Counted from the first letter of the stretch, positions 28,404 to 38,691 are shown. The stretch is DNA of 64,000 bases from Actinacidiphila alni (GCF_900112845.1 NZ_FONG01000009.1:186001-250000); one strand, 5' to 3'. The notes: a model not told the origin generated them from the letters alone. Translations and numbers: made by a program.

Positions 28404-29363
28404 TCAGGGCGTCTTGGACGACGCTTCTTCGCTGTCCGGTTCCGGAGCGGATTCCGGCTCGGAGTCCGCTTTCGTCGCCGACTCCGGCTCCGGCTCCTCG
28501 GCGTCCTCCGCGGCGGGCGGCTCCGCGCCGTCCGGTACGTAGCCGGGCTCGACGACCTCCTCGCGGCCGGGCCGCTTGCGGCCCACCAGGACGAAGTAGA
28601 CGACGGCCGCGACGAAGACGACGATCGCCGTCCAGTCGTTGAGACGCATGCCCAGGATGCGGTGCGCGTAGTCGACCCGCATGTGCTCGATCCAGAACCG
28701 CCCCACGGTGTACGCGGCGACGTACAGCGCGAAGGCCCGCCCGTGGCCGAGCCGGAAGCGGCGGTCGGCCCACAGCACGAGCAGCGCGACGCCGACGCAC
28801 CACAGCGACTCGTACAGGAAGGTCGGGTGGTACGTGGCGATGTCCGGCGTGGCCTCCGGCCGGTGCGCCGCGTCGATCTTCAGCGCCCACGGCAGATCGG
28901 TGGGCCGGCCGTACAGTTCCTGGTTGAACCAGTTGCCCCAGCGGCCGACCGCCTGCGCGAAGGCGATGCCCGGCGCGATGGCGTCGGCGTAGGCCGGCAG
29001 CGCGATCCCCCGGCGGCGGCAGCCGATCCAGGCGCCGAGCGCGCCGAACGCGATCGCCCCCCAGATCCCGAGCCCGCCCTGCCAGATCTTGAAGGCGTCG
29101 ACCCAGTCCTTGCCGTCGGTGAAGTACAGCTCGTAATCGGTGATCACGTGGTACAGCCGGCCGCCGACCAGACCGAACGGCACCGCCCATACGGCGATGT
29201 CCGCGACCGTGCCCGGCCGGCCGCCGCGGGCGACCCAGCGCTTGCCGCCGAGCCACACCGCCACGAAGACGCCGATGATGATGCAGAACGCGTAGCCGCG
29301 CAGCGGAATGGGCCCGAGGTGGACGACTCCGTGCGAGGGGCTGGGGATGAATGCGAGTTCCAT
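28404..29363 (-). CDS. lgt: Prolipoprotein diacylglyceryl transferase
   Basis: A 319-residue polytopic membrane enzyme that transfers diacylglycerol from phosphatidylglycerol to the lipobox cysteine of prolipoproteins such as LivK. The Lgt signature is GRWGNWFNQELYGRPTDLPW; LRGYAFCIIIGVFVAVWL and GLVGGRLYHVI are also typical, and IEHMRVDYAHRILGMRLNDW is near the end. After the last membrane segment there is a hydrophilic tail of about 60 residues rich in Glu, Pro, Ala and Ser, a variable feature in actinomycete Lgt. The ATG at 29363 is the homology start; the ribosome site is weak. Confidence 0.95.
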   Translation of the reverse strand: MELAFIPSPSHGVVHLGPIPLRGYAFCIIIGVFVAVWLGGKRWVARGGRPGTVADIAVWAVPFGLVGGRLYHVITDYELYFTDGKDWVDAFKIWQGGLGIWGAIAFGALGAWIGCRRRGIALPAYADAIAPGIAFAQAVGRWGNWFNQELYGRPTDLPWALKIDAAHRPEATPDIATYHPTFLYESLWCVGVALLVLWADRRFRLGHGRAFALYVAAYTVGRFWIEHMRVDYAHRILGMRLNDWTAIVVFVAAVVYFVLVGRKRPGREEVVEPGYVPDGAEPPAAEDAEEPEPESATKADSEPESAPEPDSEEASSKTP

Positions 29364-29438
29364 GGCAATGACCGACGCTACCCTGCCGGACGGGAAGAGC
29401 GGCAACCCGCCCGGCTACGTATGGATAACGGACCGGCC

Positions 29439-30248
29439 TCAGGAGGCCGGGGTCGCGGTCACCGTGCCCGCCTTCTTGCCCTTGTTCGCGTCCGTCACCA
29501 TCTGCTTGAGGGAGTCGGGCGTGAGATTGCTGGTGCTGCCGTAGATGCTCTTGCCGTTCAGCAGAATGGTCGGCGTGGAATTGAAGCCGGAGGAGCCGAA
29601 GGCGCTGTTGGACTTCTTCACCCACGAGTCGTGCGTGCCGTTGTTCACGCAGGCGGTGAAGGTCGGCGTCTTCAGTCCGTCGACCTTGCCCGCCAGGTCC
29701 AGCAGGTGGTTCTTGTCGGAGAACTTGTCGTCCTGCTCGTCCGGCTGATTGCTGTAGAGCACGTCGTGGAAGGCGCGGAATTTCCCGGCGTCCTGGGCGC
29801 AGGCGGCGGCGTTCGCGGCGTCCAGCGAGCCGGAACCGCCGAGATTGCCGTCGATCAGCGTCACCAGGTGGTATTCCGTACGGATCTGGCCGCTGTCCTC
29901 GAGGCTGTGGATGGTGGGGGTGAAGGTCTTCTCGAAGGCGTCGCACGCCGGGCAGCGGAAGTCCTCGTAGATGGTCAGCACCGAGGGCGCGTCGGCGGCG
30001 CCGACCGGGATGACCACATTGTCCTTGCCGGTGGCGCCCTTGGGCGCGGCGGCGGGCGTGGAGTTCTTGTCGCTGTCCTTGTGATTGGCGACGACCACGC
30101 CGATCACGGCGGCGATGGCGAGGACGGCGACCACCCCGCTCGCGACCACCAGGGTGCGCTTGCGCCGGGCGCGGGCCTGCTCTTTCTCACGCTGCTCTCG
30201 CAGGGCCTCGCGGGCGCTGCGCTTTCCGTCACGGTTCTTCTGGCTCAC
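29439..30248 (-). CDS. Membrane-anchored DsbA-like thioredoxin-fold protein
   Basis: A 269-residue protein with a basic N-terminus (MSQKNRDGKRSAREALREQR), one membrane segment at about 32-54 and an extracytoplasmic DsbA/DSBA-like domain with a Cys99-Pro-Ala-Cys102 active site (YEDFRCPACDAFEK). The later STPTILLNGK supplies the conserved cis-proline. It probably oxidises or isomerises disulfides outside the membrane. The GTG at 30248 is preferred over a TTG four codons earlier because it gives the conserved MSQKNRDGKR start. It follows the trp terminator and precedes lgt by 75 bp. Confidence 0.9.
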   Translation of the reverse strand: MSQKNRDGKRSAREALREQREKEQARARRKRTLVVASGVVAVLAIAAVIGVVVANHKDSDKNSTPAAAPKGATGKDNVVIPVGAADAPSVLTIYEDFRCPACDAFEKTFTPTIHSLEDSGQIRTEYHLVTLIDGNLGGSGSLDAANAAACAQDAGKFRAFHDVLYSNQPDEQDDKFSDKNHLLDLAGKVDGLKTPTFTACVNNGTHDSWVKKSNSAFGSSGFNSTPTILLNGKSIYGSTSNLTPDSLKQMVTDANKGKKAGTVTATPAS

Positions 30249-30260
30249 GTCCCTGACCAA

Positions 30261-30296
30261 CGGTGCGGGAGGGCACTTCAGCGCCCTCCCGCACCG
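30261..30296 (-). terminator. Terminator after trpA
   Basis: Perfect 14-bp inverted repeat CGGTGCGGGAGGGC (30261-30274) and its complement (30283-30296) with an eight-base loop. It lies 70 bases beyond the trpA stop on the minus strand and just before the DsbA-like gene. Confidence 0.85.
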
Positions 30297-30366
30297 CGAT
30301 TCGCCCCAACGTGTTACATCGGGCCGGGTTTGCCGGGGTCACCGCCCGGACCGGGGGACGGCGCGG

Positions 30367-31181
30367 TCAGCGCTTGCGGACGCCCTCGGCCAGTTCCGCG
30401 GCCAGGGTGCGGACACCGTCGAGGGCGGCGGGCAGATCGCCGTCCGCGTCCAGGATCCGCTTGACGAAGGCCGAGCCGACGATCACCCCGTCCGCGAAGG
30501 ACGCGACCTCGGCGGCCTGCACCGCGTTCGACACGCCGAGGCCCACGCAGACCGGCAGGTCGGTGGTGGCACGGGTGCGGCGTACGAGGTCGGCGGCCTG
30601 GTCGCCGACGCTCTCCCGGGTGCCGGTGACCCCCATCAGGGAGGCGGCGTAGACGAAGCCGCTGCCCGCCGCGGTGATCCGCGCGAGCCGTTCGTCGCGG
30701 CTGGACGGCGCGACGACGAAGACGGTCGCCAGGCCCCGCTGCTCGGCGGCCTCGCGCCACACCTCGGACTCCTCGACCGGCAGGTCCGGCAGGATGCAGC
30801 CCGCGCCGCCCGCCTCGGCCAGCTCCTCGGCGAACCGCTCGGCGCCGTAGCGGTCGACCGGATTCCAGTAGGTCATGACCAGCACCGGCTTGCCACTGGC
30901 GGCGTGCGCCTCCCGTACGGTGCGCAGCACGTCGGCGATCCTGACGTGGTTCTTGTTCAGGGCGATGTCGTCGGCGGTCTGGATGACCGGGCCGTCGAGC
31001 ACCGGGTCGCTGTGCGGCAGCCCCACCTCGACGACGTCGGCGCCGCCTTCGAATGCCGCCTTGACCGCCTCGATCCCGCCGTCCACGGTCGGGAATCCGG
31101 CGGGCAGGTACGCCACCAGCGCGGCCCGGTCCTCGGCCTTGGCGCCGGCCAGGGTCCGGCTCAACAGCTCTGCGTTGCCGC

Positions 31182-31185
<4 letters not shown>
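30367..31185 (-). CDS. trpA: Tryptophan synthase alpha subunit
   Basis: A 272-residue TIM-barrel protein cleaving indole-3-glycerol phosphate to indole and glyceraldehyde 3-phosphate. Visible landmarks are [10 protein letters not shown], the catalytic acidic residues in [22 protein letters not shown] (quoted in part as [18 protein letters not shown]), [21 protein letters not shown] and the phosphate-binding region [15 protein letters not shown]. Its ATG overlaps the trpB stop by four bases (ATGA), consistent with production of the alpha-beta complex from one mRNA. It is the last gene of this trp segment. Confidence 0.97.
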
Positions 31186-32465
<1,280 letters not shown>

Positions 32466-32553
32466 GGGGATGTCCCTGGCTGTGCGCCGCACGGCGAGGT
32501 ACGGCGGGGTGTGGGCATGACGTCGCCCCGAGGGCGTGGCTGTGCTCGCGGAC

Positions 32554-32697
32554 TCAGCCGCGGCGCCATCGCCTGCCGTTCACCTGCCCGGGCTCGCACC
32601 CGATCACGTACCGCACCCGCCGTCCCAGCACCTTGCGCGCGGGCGCCCGGCAGCCGCGGGGGCGGCACCCGGGTGCGAGACGCGAGGCGAGGGACAT
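32554..32697 (-). CDS. trpM: TrpM-like small basic protein
   Basis: A 47-residue Arg-rich protein between trpC and trpB, easily missed because of its size. It reads [20 protein letters not shown] followed by [20 protein letters not shown] and a basic end. From memory it matches the TrpM (TrpX) peptides at the same place in Streptomyces trp clusters, especially the [15 protein letters not shown] core. TrpM has been reported to affect tryptophan-related physiology in S. coelicolor. Three or four cysteines (Cys11, Cys16, Cys34) are present. Its ATG lies ten bases downstream of the trpC stop. Confidence 0.85.
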   Translation of the reverse strand: MSLASRLAPGCRPRGCRAPARKVLGRRVRYVIGCEPGQVNGRRWRRG

Positions 32698-32707
32698 GGC
32701 GGTGAGT

Positions 32708-33514
32708 CTAGCGGCCGAACCGCAGCGCCGGATGCGCGCCGGCCGCCACCAGATCGGCGACCGCGGCCCGCGGGTCCTTGCCGGTGACCAGCGACTCGCC
32801 GACGAGTACGGCGTCGGCCCCGTCGTTGGCGTACGCGATCAGGTCGTGCGGCCCGCGCACCCCGGACTCGGCGATCTTGACGATGTGGTCGGGGATCTCG
32901 GGTGCGACCCGGGCGAAGTTGCCCCGGTCCACCTCGAGGGTCTTCAGATTGCGCGCGTTGACCCCGATGATCTTCGCCCCGGCGTCCACCGCCCGCTCGA
33001 CCTCCTCCTCGTCGTGCACCTCGACGATCGGCGTGAGGCCGATCGACTCGGCCCGCTCGACCAGCGAGACCAGGGCCTCCTGGTCCAGCGCGGAGACGAT
33101 CAGCAGCGCGAGGTCGGCGCCGTACGCGCGGGCCTCCCACAGCTGGTAGGCGGTGACGATGAAGTCCTTGCGCAGCACGGGGATGTCGACCTTGGCCCGG
33201 ACGGCCTCCAGGTCGGCGAGCGAGCCGCCGAATTTGCGCTGCTCGGTGAGGACGCTGATCACCGCCGCGCCGCCCGCCTCGTAGTCGGCGGCGAGTCCGG
33301 CCGGGTCGGCGATCGCGGCGAGCGCGCCCTTGGACGGGCTGGACCGCTTGACCTCGCAGATCACCTTGACGGCGTCGCCGCGCAGCGCGGCCACCCCGTC
33401 CCTGGCGTCGCGTGCCTTGGCGGCCCGCTCCTTGAGTTCGTCGAGGGTGACGCGGGCCTGCCGCTCGGCGAGGTCAGCGCGGACTCCGTCGATGATCTCG
33501 TCGAGCACACTCAC
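32708..33514 (-). CDS. trpC: Indole-3-glycerol phosphate synthase
   Basis: A 268-residue TIM-barrel enzyme closing the indole ring of the tryptophan pathway. Landmarks are [20 protein letters not shown] at the start, [16 protein letters not shown] (substrate-binding lysine), [20 protein letters not shown] quoted as [30 protein letters not shown] and [10 protein letters not shown]. The GTG at 33514 has AGGGGAG about eight bases upstream. An open frame continues upstream but without homology. It precedes trpM and trpB. Confidence 0.97.
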   Translation of the reverse strand: MSVLDEIIDGVRADLAERQARVTLDELKERAAKARDARDGVAALRGDAVKVICEVKRSSPSKGALAAIADPAGLAADYEAGGAAVISVLTEQRKFGGSLADLEAVRAKVDIPVLRKDFIVTAYQLWEARAYGADLALLIVSALDQEALVSLVERAESIGLTPIVEVHDEEEVERAVDAGAKIIGVNARNLKTLEVDRGNFARVAPEIPDHIVKIAESGVRGPHDLIAYANDGADAVLVGESLVTGKDPRAAVADLVAAGAHPALRFGR

Positions 33515-33617
33515 GCGAGAGCTCCCCTTCCGGACGGGCCGGGTTCGTACTGCCGGATGATCAAGCAGCGAAACGATCAAGCCAATGGTGGGAACCACCG
33601 GCACTCCGATGGTATCG

Positions 33618-33642
33618 GGATGCGGGCCCGGGGCCCGCATCC
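33618..33642 (-). terminator. Strong hairpin upstream of trpC
   Basis: Perfect 11-bp inverted repeat GGATGCGGGCC (33618-33628) and GGCCCGCATCC (33632-33642) with a three-base loop. It lies after the stop of the DUF2752 gene and about 100 bases before trpC on the same strand. It may terminate or attenuate readthrough from the small membrane genes into trpC; no Trp-rich leader peptide is visible. Confidence 0.65.
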
Positions 33643-33706
33643 GGGGATTCGCGGTCCCACTACCTGGACAAACACCTTCCGGGACGCGGACCGCCGCGGA
33701 CGCCGT

Positions 33707-34165
33707 TCAGGGGATCAGCGCGCCGCCGAACGGCAGATTCCGGACAACGGTGAAGGCCAGCACGAGCGCGCCGAGGGCCCAGCCGTACGCCGGGCGCAGC
33801 GCGGGTTCGAACGGCCGGCCGCGCGCCCGGCGGCCGAACCAGACCGTCCAGACCACGGCGAAGACGACGTATCCGGCGACCGCGAGCGCGTTGCAGCCGA
33901 GCGCGGTGCCGAGGTGGCCGTGGGCGACGGCGTAGGCGCTGCGCAGGCCGCCGCAGCCGGGGCAGTAGACGCCCGTGTAGTGCAGCAGCGGGCAGGCCGG
34001 ATAGTGGCCCGGCGTATTGGGGTCGACGCTGCCGACGTACGCGAAGGCGGCGGCGACGGCGCCGAGGACGCCCAGCGGTACGGCGACCCGGGCGAGCGCG
34101 CCGCCGGGCGCGGCGGGAGCGGGGCCGGTCGCGGGGCGGGCCTGGACGGCCGTGTCGTCGGTCAC
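33707..34165 (-). CDS. DUF2752 family small membrane protein
   Basis: A 152-residue protein with several hydrophobic segments (VAVPLGVLGAVAAAFAYVG, ALAVAGYVVFAVVWTVWF, YGWALGALVLAFTVV) and the DUF2752 hallmark CPLLHYTGVYCPGCGGLRSAY, quoted as YCPGCGGLRSAYAV. The function of the family is unknown; a CxxC next to a membrane edge could bind metal or form a disulfide. The GTG at 34165 is chosen by homology and the ribosome site is weak. It lies between the trp-associated membrane genes and trpC on the same strand. Confidence 0.85.
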   Translation of the reverse strand: MTDDTAVQARPATGPAPAAPGGALARVAVPLGVLGAVAAAFAYVGSVDPNTPGHYPACPLLHYTGVYCPGCGGLRSAYAVAHGHLGTALGCNALAVAGYVVFAVVWTVWFGRRARGRPFEPALRPAYGWALGALVLAFTVVRNLPFGGALIP

Positions 34166-34253
34166 AGCGCCGATTCTGCCCCCGGACGCACGAAGGCGCA
34201 GCACGCGGACCCCGGGGCGGGGGCCGGCGGCTGCGCCCGGTGGGCGGCCCGGC

Positions 34254-34550
34254 TCAGGCGCTCGCGTTGGCCTCGGCCGGGGTCTCGGCGGGCGTCGCGG
34301 ACTGGGCGGTGACCGCCTCGGCCGCCTCGGCGCGCGCGGTCCGCACCTGCGGGTCCTCCTTCTTGCCCAGGCCCATGACCCGCATGGCACCGCCGACGAC
34401 GGCGCCGAGCAGGATGACGCCGATGCTCGCCCAGAAGGGGACCGGCTGGGCGGCGACCATGAAGAGGCCGGCCGCGCAGAAGCCGATGAAGGAGATGATC
34501 ACGCCGGTCCACGCGGCGGGGGTGTGTCCGTGGTCGTGATGGACCGCCAT
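34254..34550 (-). CDS. Small HGH-type membrane protein (DUF6704-like)
   Basis: A 98-residue protein. It begins MAVHHDHGHTPAAWTGVIIS and has two predicted membrane segments at about 14-33 (GVIISFIGFCAAGLFMVA) and 38-56 (VPFWASIGVILLGAVVGGAM), followed by a Lys/Glu/Ala-rich tail. The HGHTPAAWT start is, from memory, conserved in actinomycetes next to trpC. Function unknown. The ATG has AGGGAG at good spacing. Confidence 0.85.
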   Translation of the reverse strand: MAVHHDHGHTPAAWTGVIISFIGFCAAGLFMVAAQPVPFWASIGVILLGAVVGGAMRVMGLGKKEDPQVRTARAEAAEAVTAQSATPAETPAEANASA

Positions 34551-34690
34551 GTGTGCTCCCTGAGTCCTCGTCGCCGGCGGCGTCCTTGTGACCACCGACG
34601 TCCTCTCCATTGTTGCGCGTCTTCCCGCCCCGCCGTGCACGGGGGTGGGCCGGGAAGGGTGTGTCGTACGTCGCCCCGCGGCGGCGCGGG

Positions 34691-35422
34691 TCAGCCGGCC
34701 GCCTGGGTGGGGTCCTCGCCGCGGTCCAGGGCCTTCCACAGGTCCTCGGCCCGGTCGGGGTCGACCGGAGCGGGCCGGGCGGCGGCCCGGCCGCGGACCG
34801 AGGGGCGGGCGCCGGGCCGGTCGTAGCGGCTGGACATCGCGGGCCAGGCCGCCCCGTACCGCACCGCGAGCAGGCCGGCGACCAGCAGCAGGACGCCGCC
34901 GGCCACCGCGACCAGCGGCCAGCCGGTGGTGCTGGTGTGCCCGGCGGTGGCGTGGGTGAGGCCGGACGCGGCGGCGGCGCGCTCATTGAGGGCGCCGGTG
35001 GCCGAGCGGCGGGCCAGCACGATCACGATCACGCCGAGGCCGCTGAGCGCGAGCAGCCCGGAGACGGCGTAGCGGCCGAACCGGCGGACGGCGAAGACGG
35101 CGACCAGGGCGGCGAGGCCCACCAGGGCCAGGGCGCCGGGCAGGGCGGTGGCCTGACTGCCGGTGGCGTGCACCGGCAGGGTGCCCTGGCCGAAGGCGGC
35201 GGTGCCGCGCGCCCAGGTCTTGCCCGCCGCGAGCAGGACGACACTGGCGCCGATCACGCCGCAGGCGAGCGCGACGGCGAGGGTCCGCATGGCGGCGCGG
35301 CGGGCGGCGGCGCCGGTGCTCGCCCCGGCGTCCGCTCCGGTGCTCGCCCCGGTCTCGGTCTCGGCCCCGGTGCCGGTGTCGGTCTCGGCCCCGGTGTCGG
35401 TCTCGGCCTGGATGTCGGTCAC
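34691..35422 (-). CDS. Trp-operon-associated membrane protein (TIGR02234 type)
   Basis: A 243-residue protein with four hydrophobic segments (LAVALACGVIGASVVLLAAG, LALVGLAALVAVFAV, VSGLLALSGLGVIVIVL, LVAVAGGVLLLVAGLLAVRYG). The family normally lies directly beside trpE in actinomycetes, hence the name. The N-terminal about 40 residues are a repeat of Thr/Gly/Ala/Glu units (AETDTGAETDTGTGAETETG) encoded by a GGTCTCGGCCCCGGTG-like minisatellite; the tail is basic and Pro-rich. Function unknown. The GTG at 35422 directly abuts GGAGGG, which is closer than usual, so the true start may differ. Confidence 0.85.
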   Translation of the reverse strand: MTDIQAETDTGAETDTGTGAETETGASTGADAGASTGAAARRAAMRTLAVALACGVIGASVVLLAAGKTWARGTAAFGQGTLPVHATGSQATALPGALALVGLAALVAVFAVRRFGRYAVSGLLALSGLGVIVIVLARRSATGALNERAAAASGLTHATAGHTSTTGWPLVAVAGGVLLLVAGLLAVRYGAAWPAMSSRYDRPGARPSVRGRAAARPAPVDPDRAEDLWKALDRGEDPTQAAG

Positions 35423-35792
35423 CCCTCCACTATCGCCTGTCCTCGCGGCGGCCCCTCGGGCGGGGTCGCGGGGAGGGCCGGGACGGCGGTGCGGCCGGCG
35501 GCCGAAAGACGCTGTGTCGATCCTGTGTGATCCCGGCACACCGGCCATGACGGCTGTTCGATCCGATATCAGGACGTTGCGATTTCACACCTGCCGAAAG
35601 GTCAACGGGAGGCCATGAGTTGCTCAACTCCCTTATAGCGCAGGCAAAACGGAGGTATAGCTTCCGAACCCCTCCTTGTTGACGTGCGCCGGTCACCGTA
35701 CGTTCTCGGCCGTCCCACTAATTCCTACTCGCACCAATGGCACCACCAGTCACGCACCCGCAGCCCCCAACCCCACACACGGGAGGCATTAG
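35423..35792. promoter_or_regulatory. Upstream region of the S53 peptidase gene
   Basis: A 370-bp divergent region. It contains the palindrome GAGTTGCTCAACTC (35617-35630), two TATAGC copies (35634-35639 and 35656-35661), TTGACG near 35679 and GGAGG(TATAGCTTCCGAACC)CCTCC. A very short frame, ATG AGT TGC TCA ACT CCC TTA TAG (35615-35638), would give a seven-residue peptide with a rare TTA codon, but its GGAGG is only two bases from the ATG. No other gene is seen. The peptidase promoter presumably lies here. Confidence 0.45.
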
Positions 35793-37028
35793 TTGCGTTC
35801 GATCACCCTCACCCGCACCGCCCGCAGGACCGCGCTCGCGGTCGCCGCGGCGGGCGGCCTCGCCCTGTCCGGATTCGCCCTCGCGCCCACCGCCGGGGCC
35901 TCCCCCGCGGCGCACGGCGTCGACACCGCACGCTCCTGTGCGGTCAGCAGCCATCCCGACGTGATGGCCTGCAAGGCGCTGAAGGTCACCAAGGGCATCA
36001 GCACCCTCAAGAAGTCCACCGGTTCCGTGGACCCGGCCGCGGCCCCCTCCGGCTTCGGCCCCGCGGACCTGCAGAGCGCGTACGGCCTGCCGTCCTCCGG
36101 CGGGTCCGGCGCGACGGTGGCCATCGTCGACGCGTACGACAACCCCAACGCCGAGGCGGACCTGGCGACCTACCGTTCCACGTACGGTCTGCCCGAGTGC
36201 TCCACCGCCAACGGCTGCTTCTCCAAGGTCGGCCAGTCCGGCAGCTCGTCCTCGCTGCCGAGCCCCGACGCGGGCTGGGCCGAGGAGATATCGCTCGACC
36301 TCGACATGGTCAGCGCCGCGTGCCCCGACTGCCACATCCTGCTGGTCGAGTCGGACGACTCGTCGATGACCAACCTGGGCGAGGCCGTCAACACCGCGGT
36401 GTCGCTGGGCGCGAAGTACGTGTCCAACAGCTACGGCGGCGGCGAGTCCTCCTCCGACCCGTCGTACGACAGCTCCTACTTCGACCACCCGGGCGTGGCG
36501 ATCACCGTCAGCGCCGGTGACAGCGGCTACGGGGCGGAGTACCCGGCGGCCTCGCAGTACGTCACCGCGGTCGGCGGCACCTCGCTGACCAAGGACGGGT
36601 CCAGCCGCGGCTGGTCCGAGTCGGTGTGGAGCGGCACCGGTTCCGGCTGCTCGGCCTACGACGCGAAGCCGTCCTGGCAGACGGACTCGGGCTGCGGCAA
36701 GCGCACCATCGCCGATGTCTCGGCGGTCGCCGACCCGGCCACGGGGGTCGCGGTCTACGACACCTACGGATCGGACAGCGGCTGGGAGGTCTTCGGCGGC
36801 ACCAGTGCCTCGGCTCCCCTGATCGCGTCCGTCTACGCGCTCGCCGGTACGCCGTCCTCCGGGTCCTACCCGTCGTCGTTCCCGTACGCCCACACCGACG
36901 CCCTCAATGACGTCACCAGCGGGTCGAACGGCTCCTGCGACAGCACCTACCAGTGCAACGGCGGTGACGGTTACGACGGCCCCACGGGCCTCGGCACCCC
37001 GAACGGCACCGCCGCCTTCACGGGCTGA
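35793..37028 (+). CDS. Secreted S53-family (sedolisin-type) serine-carboxyl peptidase
   Basis: A 411-residue exported protein. The signal peptide runs to about residue 37 (AVAAAGGLALSGFALAPTAG...SPA). The sedolisin catalytic set is Glu165 and Asp169 (WAEEISLDLDM), Asp243 of the oxyanion hole (SAGDSGYG) and Ser338 (FGGTSASAP). Several cysteine pairs fit an extracellular protein. It lacks the long N-terminal pro-domain of kumamolisins, having only about 50 residues before the catalytic part. The start is TTG, with GGGAGG six bases upstream. It lies opposite to and between trpE and the other trp genes, with its own terminator. Confidence 0.92.
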   Translation: MRSITLTRTARRTALAVAAAGGLALSGFALAPTAGASPAAHGVDTARSCAVSSHPDVMACKALKVTKGISTLKKSTGSVDPAAAPSGFGPADLQSAYGLPSSGGSGATVAIVDAYDNPNAEADLATYRSTYGLPECSTANGCFSKVGQSGSSSSLPSPDAGWAEEISLDLDMVSAACPDCHILLVESDDSSMTNLGEAVNTAVSLGAKYVSNSYGGGESSSDPSYDSSYFDHPGVAITVSAGDSGYGAEYPAASQYVTAVGGTSLTKDGSSRGWSESVWSGTGSGCSAYDAKPSWQTDSGCGKRTIADVSAVADPATGVAVYDTYGSDSGWEVFGGTSASAPLIASVYALAGTPSSGSYPSSFPYAHTDALNDVTSGSNGSCDSTYQCNGGDGYDGPTGLGTPNGTAAFTG

Positions 37029-37052
37029 CGCCCTCGGAACACGGCGCCCGAC

Positions 37053-37095
37053 AGGGGCGCGGGGACCTGCGCCAGGCGCAGGTCCCCGCGCCCCT
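37053..37095. terminator. 20-bp hairpin terminator between S53 peptidase and trpE
   Basis: Perfect 20-bp inverted repeat AGGGGCGCGGGGACCTGCGC (37053-37072) and its complement (37076-37095) with loop CAG. It lies between the convergent stop codons at 37028 and 37124, so it can work in both directions. It belongs to the same sequence family as the repeat at 17933-18061. Confidence 0.9.
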
Positions 37096-37123
37096 TGGTG
37101 TCTGCTCCTCCGCGAAGAGCGAC

Positions 37124-38632
37124 TCAGCGCGGCAGACGGTTGGCGGTGGCGACCGCCCTGAGCACGGCGGCGGCCTTGTTGCGGCATTCGGTGTCCTCGG
37201 CCACCGGATCGCTGTCGGCGACGACACCCGCGCCGGCCTGGACGTAGGCGGTGCCGTCGCGGAGCAGCGCGGTGCGGATGGCGATGGCGGTGTCGGAGTC
37301 GCCGGCGAAGTCGAGATAGCCGACGCAGCCGCCGTACAGCCCGCGCCGGGACGGCTCCAGCTCCTCGATGATCTGCATGGCGCGCGGCTTGGGCGCGCCG
37401 GAGAGCGTGCCGGCCGGGAAGCACGCGGTGAGCACGTCGAAGGCGGTACGGCCCTCGGCGACCCGGCCGGTGACGGTCGAGACGATGTGCATCACATGCG
37501 AATAGCGCTCGACGGACATGAAGTCGACGACCTCCACGCTGCCCGGCTCGCAGACCCGCCCCAGGTCGTTGCGCCCGAGATCGACGAGCATCAGGTGCTC
37601 GGCGCGCTCCTTGGGGTCGGCGAGCAGCTCCTCGGCGAGCGCGGTGTCCTCCCGCGGGGTCGCGCCGCGCGGCCGGGTGCCCGCGATGGGGTGCACCATC
37701 GCGCGCCCGTCCTCGACCTTGACCAGCGCCTCGGGGCTGGAGCCGACGACGTCGAAGCCGCCGCCCTCGCCCTCGGATTCGCCGGGGAAGCGGAAGAGAT
37801 ACATGTACGGGCTGGGGTTGGTGGCCCGCAGCACCCGGTAGACGTCCAGCGCGGACGCCGTGCACGGCGTCTCGAAGCGCTGCGAGGGCACCACCTGGAA
37901 CGCCTCGCCCGCCCGGATCCGCTCCTTCACGTCGTCCACCGCGCGCTGGTATGCGGCCCCGCCCCACAGCGCGGTGTACTCCGGCAGTTCGGACGGCGGC
38001 AGCGCGACCGGGGCGTACTCGGCGGGCTGCGCGAGGTCGGCCTCCATCGCGTCGAGGCGGGTGACGGCGTCCGCGTACGCCTCGTCGACCCCGGTGTCGC
38101 GGTCGTTGTGGTTGATCGCGTTGGCGATCAGCAGGACGGTGCCGTCCCAGTGGTCAAGGACGGCGAGGTCGGAGGTGAGCAGCATCGTCAGCTCGGGCAG
38201 CCGCAGATCGTCCCGGGTGTGCTCGCCGATCCGCTCCAGGCGGCGGACGATGTCGTAGCCGAGGTAGCCGACCATGCCGCCGGTGAACGGCGGCATCCCG
38301 GCGGCCAGGTCGCGCGGGGTGTGCAGCGCCTCGACGGTGACGCGCAGCGCCTCCAGGGGGTCGCCGTCGACGGGCACGCCGACCGGCGGCGCGCCGAGCC
38401 AGTGCGCCTGTCCGTCGCGCGCGGTCAGCATGGCCGCCGACCGCACCCCGACGAACGAATAGCGGGACCAGGAACGCCCGTTCTCCGCGGACTCCAGCAG
38501 GAAGGTGCCGGTGCGCTCCCCCGCGAGCTTGCGGTACAGCCCCACCGGGGTGTCGCCGTCGGCGAGCAGCTTGCGCGTCACCGGAATCACCCGGCGGTCG
38601 ACCGCCAACTTCCGGAAGGTCTCAAGGTCCAT
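37124..38632 (-). CDS. trpE: Anthranilate synthase component I
   Basis: A 502-residue chorismate-using enzyme for the first step of tryptophan synthesis. The N-terminal domain has the feedback site region [18 protein letters not shown], and the C-terminal chorismate-binding domain shows [35 protein letters not shown] (quoted as [18 protein letters not shown]), [14 protein letters not shown] and [19 protein letters not shown]. No trpG or trpD gene is seen in the window. The ATG is 59 bp after the hisI stop, leaving no room for an attenuator leader, so control is probably from further upstream. Confidence 0.97.
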   Translation of the reverse strand: MDLETFRKLAVDRRVIPVTRKLLADGDTPVGLYRKLAGERTGTFLLESAENGRSWSRYSFVGVRSAAMLTARDGQAHWLGAPPVGVPVDGDPLEALRVTVEALHTPRDLAAGMPPFTGGMVGYLGYDIVRRLERIGEHTRDDLRLPELTMLLTSDLAVLDHWDGTVLLIANAINHNDRDTGVDEAYADAVTRLDAMEADLAQPAEYAPVALPPSELPEYTALWGGAAYQRAVDDVKERIRAGEAFQVVPSQRFETPCTASALDVYRVLRATNPSPYMYLFRFPGESEGEGGGFDVVGSSPEALVKVEDGRAMVHPIAGTRPRGATPREDTALAEELLADPKERAEHLMLVDLGRNDLGRVCEPGSVEVVDFMSVERYSHVMHIVSTVTGRVAEGRTAFDVLTACFPAGTLSGAPKPRAMQIIEELEPSRRGLYGGCVGYLDFAGDSDTAIAIRTALLRDGTAYVQAGAGVVADSDPVAEDTECRNKAAAVLRAVATANRLPR

Positions 38633-38691
38633 GCGCCGAGATTAGTCGCCGCCGCCCGGGCACGGCCAAGCGCCGCGTCTCCGGACAGGCC

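Noticed and set aside
35430..35696. 88-codon minus-strand frame upstream of the S53 peptidase
   Set aside because: Low-quality composition ending in an Arg/Pro-rich run, overlapping the start of the trp-associated membrane gene in another frame; no homology seen.
38633..38691. Tryptophan attenuator leader in front of trpE
   Set aside because: Only 59 bp separate hisI and trpE and no Trp-rich short frame is present.
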